DNA from: an uncultured Acholeplasmatales bacterium
GTDB taxonomy: Bacteria > Bacillota_I > Bacilli_A > ML615J-28 > CAG-698
Assembly: GCA_937877075.1 (NCBI GenBank)
Contig: CALEGD010000052.1
Coordinates: forward strand, 1 to 19,276
Reading direction: 5' to 3'
Length of the DNA: 19,276 nucleotides
Under the pieces are notes generated by a model. It had not been told where the DNA came from. It saw only the letters and a list, made by a program, of their open reading frames with translations, and did no database searches. Below are positions 15,846-19,276 of this stretch, piece after piece. The number at the start of each line of letters is the position of its first letter. Positions within the stretch are counted from its first letter, which is position 1. Made by a program: the position numbers and the translations under genes.

Positions 15846-15873
15846 ATATCACCTTGTAATTAAAAGGTCATAT
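15846..15873. promoter_or_regulatory. 28-bp near-palindrome, likely operator of the arcA promoter
   Basis: Arms ATATCACCTT (15846-15855) and AAGGTCATAT (15864-15873) match in nine of ten positions as inverted repeats; the 8-base centre continues the symmetry for three of its four pairs, so 12 of 14 pairs match. It covers the -10/-35 spacer and the -35 position, the place for a repressor or a promoter-overlapping regulator. The motif does not fit the ArgR box, cre site or FNR site closely, so the regulator is not named. Confidence 0.6.
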
Positions 15874-15929
15874 TAAGTAAAAGATAAATGTATTATTCCC
15901 GATAGCTTTAAAAAAATATTCCTTAACTA

Positions 15930-15958
15930 AAAAACATTCCAATACTAGGAATGTTTTT
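15930..15958 (-). terminator. Intrinsic terminator after the zwf-cyclase operon
   Basis: An 11-bp perfect stem, AAAAACATTCC (15930-15940) with GGAATGTTTTT (15948-15958), loop of 7. On the minus strand the stem is followed by a T-run (15935 back to 15929). It overlaps the cyclase stop codon and separates that operon from the arcA promoter, so arcA is likely transcribed independently. Confidence 0.88.
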
Positions 15959-16577
15959 AGATTTCATCGATTAAAACCGCTCTTGTCGGCCCCGCTTCAA
16001 CCCCCTCAATTTTAAGCGGAAGAGCAATTAAATAATAATTACCTTCACTAACCTTTCCTAAACGCAAACCTTCAAGAATAATGATTCCCTCTCCAAGGAG
16101 CGTCTTATGGGTTATGTGATCCGCTTGGTTTCTTTCAATCCCAAGGGCATCAATACCGACGCCACTAATTCCTAGATCCCTTAAATACTTAGCTCCGCTT
16201 TCTTCAAGAAAAGTAAAATTAAAGTCAAATTCTTCACTTTCCGAATTATCGGTTTTTAAAAGGATAAAGTCCCCAACTTCAATCTTTTTCTTTTGAAGGT
16301 CATTAGCTGAAATTTTACTTAACCCCCGAAAATCAAATACCTTACAGAGTGTAATAAACCTTTCTAAAGGGTAGGAATCAAGAAACTCTCCTTCCTTAAT
16401 CATATGAAGAGGGGCATCAATATGAGTCCCGGTATGAAGATTAATATCAAGCCTAGTTTCATAACTTGAACCCGTATTAAAATCACTTTGAATCGTAAAT
16501 TTCGGTCGCTTTTCATCTCGATTTTTATAGACTGCCATTTTCGGATGTATCTTCATCGATATATCATAAATTTTCAT
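15957..16577 (-). CDS. Cyclase family protein (kynurenine formamidase-like metal hydrolase)
   Basis: 206 aa, PF04199 'cyclase' family, which includes KynB arylformamidase and polyketide-type cyclases. The metal-binding signature HTGTHIDAPLH is at residues 48-58 (His48, His52, Asp54, His58). Length is normal for KynB-type enzymes. It starts inside the end of zwf (14-base overlap) behind GGAGG, so it is co-translated with glucose-6-phosphate dehydrogenase. No other kynurenine pathway gene is in the window, so formylkynurenine is unlikely to be assured as substrate; many family members are isatin hydrolases, lactonases or uncharacterised. The substrate is left open. Confidence 0.85.
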   Translation of the reverse strand: MKIYDISMKIHPKMAVYKNRDEKRPKFTIQSDFNTGSSYETRLDINLHTGTHIDAPLHMIKEGEFLDSYPLERFITLCKVFDFRGLSKISANDLQKKKIEVGDFILLKTDNSESEEFDFNFTFLEESGAKYLRDLGISGVGIDALGIERNQADHITHKTLLGEGIIILEGLRLGKVSEGNYYLIALPLKIEGVEAGPTRAVLIDEI

Positions 16578-18009
16578 ACTTTTCCTCCAAGGTTAACCAG
16601 TTTTTTTTATCTTTTTCAATCATTTCCTTAGCTTCCACCGGTCCCCAGGAAAAGGCGAGGTAGTTCGGGAAGTCCTTTTTCTTAGATCTTGAAGCGATAA
16701 TCCGATCAACAAATCTCCAAGAATGTTCAACTTCATCCCATCTTGTAAAGAGAGTGGCGTCCCCCCTAATAACATCAAAAAGCAATCTTTCATATGCTTC
16801 CGGTGAATTGATTCCGATCTCACAGTTTTGGCAGAAATCCATCTTGACCGGAACAATTTCTCTCGGTGTTCCCGGTTTCTTTGAATTAAATTCAAAATAA
16901 ATTCCTTCTTCGGGCTGGATTTTGAAAACCAGAAGATTATTCTTAATTTCCTCTTCATGATAGGGAGAAGATAGTTTTTTAAATTGAATAATTATTTCGG
17001 TTTTTTTCACCGGTAATCTTTTTCCGGTGAGAATGTAGAAGGGAACATTCTGCCAGCGTTCATTATCAATAAAAGTTCTTAGGGCAACAAAGGTTTCGGT
17101 ATTTGAATCAATTCCAACATTCGCTTCCTCCCTATAAGCGGGAATTTCATCACTTCCTCCATATTGTCCACAAACCAAATAATCTCTAATTTCATCATCT
17201 GATAAAGGTTTAAGATTTTCTAACACCTTTACTTTCTCATTTCTGATGGTTTCAGTATCAAGGTTATCGGGTTTTTCCATCGCTATTAAACTTAAGAGCT
17301 GCAAGAGATGGCTCTGTAACATATCACGGAGGGCACCCGCTTGTTCATAATAATTGCCGCGATTTTCAATTCCGAGGGTTTCCGATGAGATAATCTGAAT
17401 TTGTTCGATATAATGATGATTCCAAATCGGTTCAAAAATACTGTTTGCGAAGCGAATAAACATTATGTTTTGAAGCATTTCTTTCCCAAGGTAATGATCA
17501 ATTCTGTAGATATTTCTTTCTCCGAATGTTTTTACTAATAGGTTATTCAAGAAAATAGCGGAAGTAAGGTCATATCCGAAAGGTTTTTCAATCACGACTT
17601 GTGGTGAGATTTTTAATTCCTTTAAAACTTTCTTTTCCAGATTAACGGTAATCGTTTCAAAATATTCCGGTGCCACTGCAAAATAAAAAATAACTTGTTT
17701 AGAATCTTGAAGCAACTTTCCTAAATGATGATAATCATCTTCCTTAAGGAAGTTCATTTTTAGATAATTTATTTTCTTTTGAAATTTCTCCCAAATATCT
17801 AAATCAAGTTCTTTTCGAGAATACTCCTGTATTGCGATTATTGCTTTTTCTTTATATAGATCAGAATTTAGATTTCTCCTGCCGACGGCAATGACTTCAA
17901 AATCTTTCGGAAGCAAGTTTTCAGTTTCTAAATTATAGAGGGCGGGAAGTAGTTTTCTTTTTGTTAAGTCCCCGGTTCCTCCAAAGATAACAAATTTTAT
18001 TTTTTCCAA
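16564..18009 (-). CDS. zwf: Glucose-6-phosphate 1-dehydrogenase
   Basis: First step of the oxidative pentose phosphate pathway: glucose 6-phosphate to 6-phosphogluconolactone with NADPH (or NADH). 481 aa, full length. Nucleotide-binding GGTGDL at 10-15, EKPFG at 141-145, the substrate signature RIDHYLGKE at 169-177, and the catalytic-base His234 in RDMLQSH are all visible. The usual GYYD motif is NYYE here (219-222), a conservative change. The start is TTG at 18009 with AAGGAG eight bases upstream (18018-18023); there is no in-frame ATG nearby. No lactonase (pgl) or 6-phosphogluconate dehydrogenase gene follows; instead a cyclase-family gene overlaps its 3' end. Confidence 0.95.
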   Translation of the reverse strand: MEKIKFVIFGGTGDLTKRKLLPALYNLETENLLPKDFEVIAVGRRNLNSDLYKEKAIIAIQEYSRKELDLDIWEKFQKKINYLKMNFLKEDDYHHLGKLLQDSKQVIFYFAVAPEYFETITVNLEKKVLKELKISPQVVIEKPFGYDLTSAIFLNNLLVKTFGERNIYRIDHYLGKEMLQNIMFIRFANSIFEPIWNHHYIEQIQIISSETLGIENRGNYYEQAGALRDMLQSHLLQLLSLIAMEKPDNLDTETIRNEKVKVLENLKPLSDDEIRDYLVCGQYGGSDEIPAYREEANVGIDSNTETFVALRTFIDNERWQNVPFYILTGKRLPVKKTEIIIQFKKLSSPYHEEEIKNNLLVFKIQPEEGIYFEFNSKKPGTPREIVPVKMDFCQNCEIGINSPEAYERLLFDVIRGDATLFTRWDEVEHSWRFVDRIIASRSKKKDFPNYLAFSWGPVEAKEMIEKDKKNWLTLEEKYENL

Positions 18010-18038
18010 GTTAATTTCTCCTTAAAATAATCATTACT

Positions 18039-18044
18039 ATTATA
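18039..18044 (-). promoter_or_regulatory. Possible -10 box of zwf
   Basis: TATAAT on the minus strand about 30 bases upstream of the zwf TTG. A TTGAAA (18065-18070) lies 20 bases upstream, a longer spacer than ideal. Promoter assignment is tentative. Confidence 0.45.
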
Positions 18045-18060
18045 CTATCTTAATTATTAT

Positions 18061-18480
18061 TCTATTTCAAGAAAATTGCTTTTTAGAATCCCTAATGACA
18101 GTAAAGAAAATTTAGTTTTGAATTTCGGGAAAATTTGTAATTTTATTCTTAAATATACAAGTAAATCAAGAAAGAAAAGATATAACGCAACGCGCAATCA
18201 CTGACAAGTAAACATCAAGAACCGTTATCGGAAGCGGTAGTCGTTTTTACTTTGGGTTTGTTGTTTTAAAAGTCTCGGTCATATTTAAAACATTTACAAA
18301 TAATACATCAAGTGGTTCTGTCGTCTATAACTTAGGAAGGAAATTCCGTTATAATTTATCTTTAATTATCCATAATAGTATTATGATTATACAATCATAG
18401 ATAATATATAATTTTAAGATAATATTTCTTGCTATAATTCGCCAAAATCTTACCTTTTTTTAAAAAAGTCGATGTAAACA
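18061..18480. other. Gene-free AT-rich stretch with several inverted repeats
   Basis: No reading frame with a start, a ribosome binding site and protein-like sequence is found on either strand, and no tRNA or rRNA. The stretch holds a 6-bp hairpin (18221-18238) with a T-run five bases on, a dyad TATAAC/GTTATA (18326-18353), two adjoining palindromes (18371-18385 and 18383-18398) framed by ATTATC/GATAAT (18365-18405), and a TGCTATAAT extended -10-like motif (18430-18438). It could hold operators for zwf or the permease, a small RNA, or decayed sequence. Confidence 0.5.
18371..18398. repeat. Two overlapping short palindromes
   Basis: CATAATAGTATTATG (18371-18385) is a perfect 6+3+6 inverted repeat. 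ATGATTATACAATCAT (18383-18398) is a perfect 6+4+6 inverted repeat sharing its first three bases. They are framed by ATTATC at 18365-18370 and GATAAT at 18400-18405. They look like adjacent regulator sites or a cruciform-prone AT-rich element. Confidence 0.55.
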
Positions 18481-18491
18481 TTTTCAAACTA

Positions 18492-18520
18492 TTGTCATAA
18501 GTTTTATCCTGTGGTAAAAT
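18492..18520 (+). promoter_or_regulatory. Promoter of the riboswitch-permease transcript
   Basis: -35 TTGTCA (18492-18497), 17-base spacer, extended -10 TGGTAAAAT (18512-18520). The predicted start is near 18527, about 30 bases before the purine aptamer. It is the best-matching vegetative promoter in the window. Confidence 0.82.
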
Positions 18521-18557
18521 GTAGCCATAGTTTTGTAACTGTAAATTTAATAGCATC

Positions 18558-18624
18558 GCCAGTATAATTTGGATAATTTGGTTCCAAAGTCTCTACCAAG
18601 CGACCTAATCGCTTGACTATTGGT
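18558..18624 (+). ncRNA. Purine riboswitch aptamer, guanine/hypoxanthine type
   Basis: P1 is GCCAGU (18558-18563) with AUUGGU (18619-18624); P2 is UUUGGA (18568-18573) with UCCAAA (18583-18588); P3 is CAAGCG (18597-18602) with CGCUUG (18610-18615). In xpt numbering the core U22, U47, U51 and C74 are present; C74 (base 18617) gives guanine/hypoxanthine rather than adenine specificity, and U51 argues against the 2'-deoxyguanosine class. U48 is C. The kissing loops are unusual: L2 is AAUUUGG rather than GAUAUGG, and L3 is ACCUAAU rather than CCGUAAA, with G37-C61 kept but A facing G38. The downstream purine permease fits the ligand. Confidence 0.93.
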
Positions 18625-18634
18625 TATAGACAGC

Positions 18635-18664
18635 CCATATGCTGTTCTTTCAGCAGGCATGTTG
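18635..18664 (+). promoter_or_regulatory. Linker hairpin of the riboswitch expression platform
   Basis: UGCUG and CAGCA close on UUCUUU, with CAU/AUG pairing further out across a small internal loop. A competing ACAGC/GCUGU hairpin (18630-18645) uses the same bases. It lies between aptamer and terminator and would bring distant strands together in the antiterminated form. Confidence 0.5.
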
Positions 18665-18675
18665 GTAAATTATTG

Positions 18676-18707
18676 GCGAGTACTAAAAATTAGGTACTTG
18701 CTTTTTT
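18676..18707 (+). terminator. Riboswitch-controlled intrinsic terminator
   Basis: GCGAGTAC TAA (18676-18686) pairs with TTA (18690-18692) and GTACTTGC (18694-18701), giving 11 bp with one bulged G and an AAA loop, followed by six T. Its 5' foot AUUGGCGA (18672-18679) can instead pair with UCGCCAGU (18556-18563), the P1 5' strand, an 8-bp match. Ligand binding, by fixing P1, should free the foot and cause termination (OFF switch). Confidence 0.88.
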
Positions 18708-18752
18708 ATTTACAACAAAACTAAAAATATAAAAGGATGAAAGGATAAAGGT

Positions 18753-19276
18753 ATGAACGACTTTTTTAAACTGAAGGAAAACCGGACAACCGTTAGTAAA
18801 GAACTAATCGCCGGTGCAACAACCTTCTTTGCAATGGTCTACATCATCTTCGTTAACCCAGCAATGCTAACACAAGCCGGGACTGAAGCTAATCCGTTCC
18901 CTTATGGTGCAATCTTCCTTGCTACTATTATAGCAACTGTTATTGGCACCTTAGTAATGGGTTTGTTCGCGAATGTTCCCTATGCTCTCGCACCGGGAAT
19001 GGGACTAAATGCTTTCTTCACCTATACTGTTTGTAGTAATGTTATGGGCTTTTCTTGGCAAGAAGCATTAGGTATGGTATTTATCTGTGGTCTTATCAAT
19101 ATTGTTATTACAGTTACAAAAATTAGAAAAATGATTGTAAAGGCGATTCCCGAAAGCCTCCAACATGCAATCGGAGGTGGTATTGGTCTCTTTATTGCTT
19201 ATATTGGACTTAAAAATGCGGGTATGTTAACCTTTACCGCTGATCCAGGACATTGGTTTCCGTTTGATCCTAGCGT
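18753..19276 (+). CDS. Purine (guanine/hypoxanthine/adenine) permease, 3' end outside window
   Basis: NCS2-related AzgA/PbuG-type proton-coupled nucleobase transporter; 174 codons are visible and the frame stays open to the last base. Family landmarks: ELIAGATTFFAMVYI followed by FVNPAML near 17-40, the conserved APGMGLNAFF at about 79-88, and IPESLQHAIGGGIGLF at about 132-147. At least four membrane segments are visible (about 19-38, 52-72, 105-122, 140-157). The ATG at 18753 has AAGGA (18741-18745) seven bases upstream; an earlier ATG at 18737 stops after three codons. The guanine-type riboswitch in its leader means expression should fall when guanine or hypoxanthine is plentiful. Confidence 0.94.
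   Translation, partial: MNDFFKLKENRTTVSKELIAGATTFFAMVYIIFVNPAMLTQAGTEANPFPYGAIFLATIIATVIGTLVMGLFANVPYALAPGMGLNAFFTYTVCSNVMGFSWQEALGMVFICGLINIVITVTKIRKMIVKAIPESLQHAIGGGIGLFIAYIGLKNAGMLTFTADPGHWFPFDPS

Noticed and set aside
15881..15900. Possible ArgR box (GAATAATACATTT on the minus strand) upstream of arcA
   Set aside because: It matches the TGAAT-ATTCA pattern in only about half the positions and lies well upstream of the promoter; the 28-bp palindrome is a far better regulatory candidate.
18221..18248. Intrinsic terminator at the ACCGTT/AGCGGT hairpin
   Set aside because: The stem is only 6 bp and the T-run begins five bases after it; no gene ends just upstream.
18277..18285. GGTCATATT shared with the right arm of the arcA palindrome
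   Set aside because: It has no matching inverted arm nearby, and a nine-base match in an AT-rich 19-kb window can easily occur by chance.
18558..18624. Adenine or 2'-deoxyguanosine riboswitch
   Set aside because: The ligand-pairing base is C74, not U74, and U51 is retained, which fits guanine/hypoxanthine.
1..19276. CRISPR array, insertion sequence, prophage or tRNA
   Set aside because: No regularly spaced repeats, transposase or integrase-like frames, or cloverleaf sequences were found on either strand.
1..19276. Genetic code 4 (UGA read as Trp), considered because of the Mollicutes-like base composition
   Set aside because: Several genes end at TGA with immediate overlapping starts, and the Trp codons I checked within conserved motifs are TGG.

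Overview
The window looks like a low-GC, Gram-positive-type (Bacillota or Mollicutes-related) anaerobe. The grounds are strong AGGAGG-type ribosome binding sites, several TTG starts, a class I purine riboswitch, compact intrinsic terminators, and genes of amino-acid fermentation. UGA is used as a stop (for example in the ABC ATPase, ord, oraE and the MutL-like gene) and Trp is read from UGG, so the mycoplasma code does not apply. The exact lineage cannot be fixed from the sequence alone.

Layout: (1) 1-2976, plus strand: the 3' part of an ABC ATPase followed by two overlapping ABC-2 permease genes, an exporter operon closed by a terminator that serves both strands. (2) 3000-4373, minus: tryptophanase; 4477-4878, plus: an OsmC-family protein. 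These two diverge from a 103-bp promoter region. (3) 4910-15804, minus: a tightly packed ten-gene unit transcribed in the order arcA, ornithine carbamoyltransferase, arcC, ord, ortA, ortB, oraS, oraE, mutL-like, orr. (4) 15957-18009, minus: zwf (glucose-6-phosphate dehydrogenase) overlapping a metal-dependent cyclase/formamidase-like gene. (5) 18010-18752: a long gene-free stretch with several inverted repeats, a good promoter and a purine riboswitch. (6) 18753-end, plus: the start of an AzgA/PbuG-type purine permease controlled by that riboswitch.

The centrepiece is the ten-gene unit. It joins the arginine deiminase pathway (arginine to citrulline to ornithine plus carbamoyl phosphate, giving ATP, NH3 and CO2) directly to the oxidative ornithine pathway known from Clostridium sticklandii: L-ornithine racemisation, B12/PLP-dependent aminomutase, 2,4-diaminopentanoate dehydrogenase, and 2-amino-4-oxopentanoate thiolase giving acetyl-CoA and alanine. 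Junctions overlap by 4 to 14 bases or are 13-14 bases apart. One extended -10 promoter upstream of arcA, overlapped by a 28-bp near-palindrome, is the only promoter I can see for the unit. By inference the cell takes arginine to acetyl-CoA and alanine as one regulated module, with ornithine consumed rather than exported; no arginine/ornithine antiporter lies in the window.

Second point of interest: the purine riboswitch keeps the guanine/hypoxanthine core but has altered L2-L3 loop bases. Its P1 5' strand can pair perfectly with the foot of the downstream terminator, which suggests a concrete switching mechanism.
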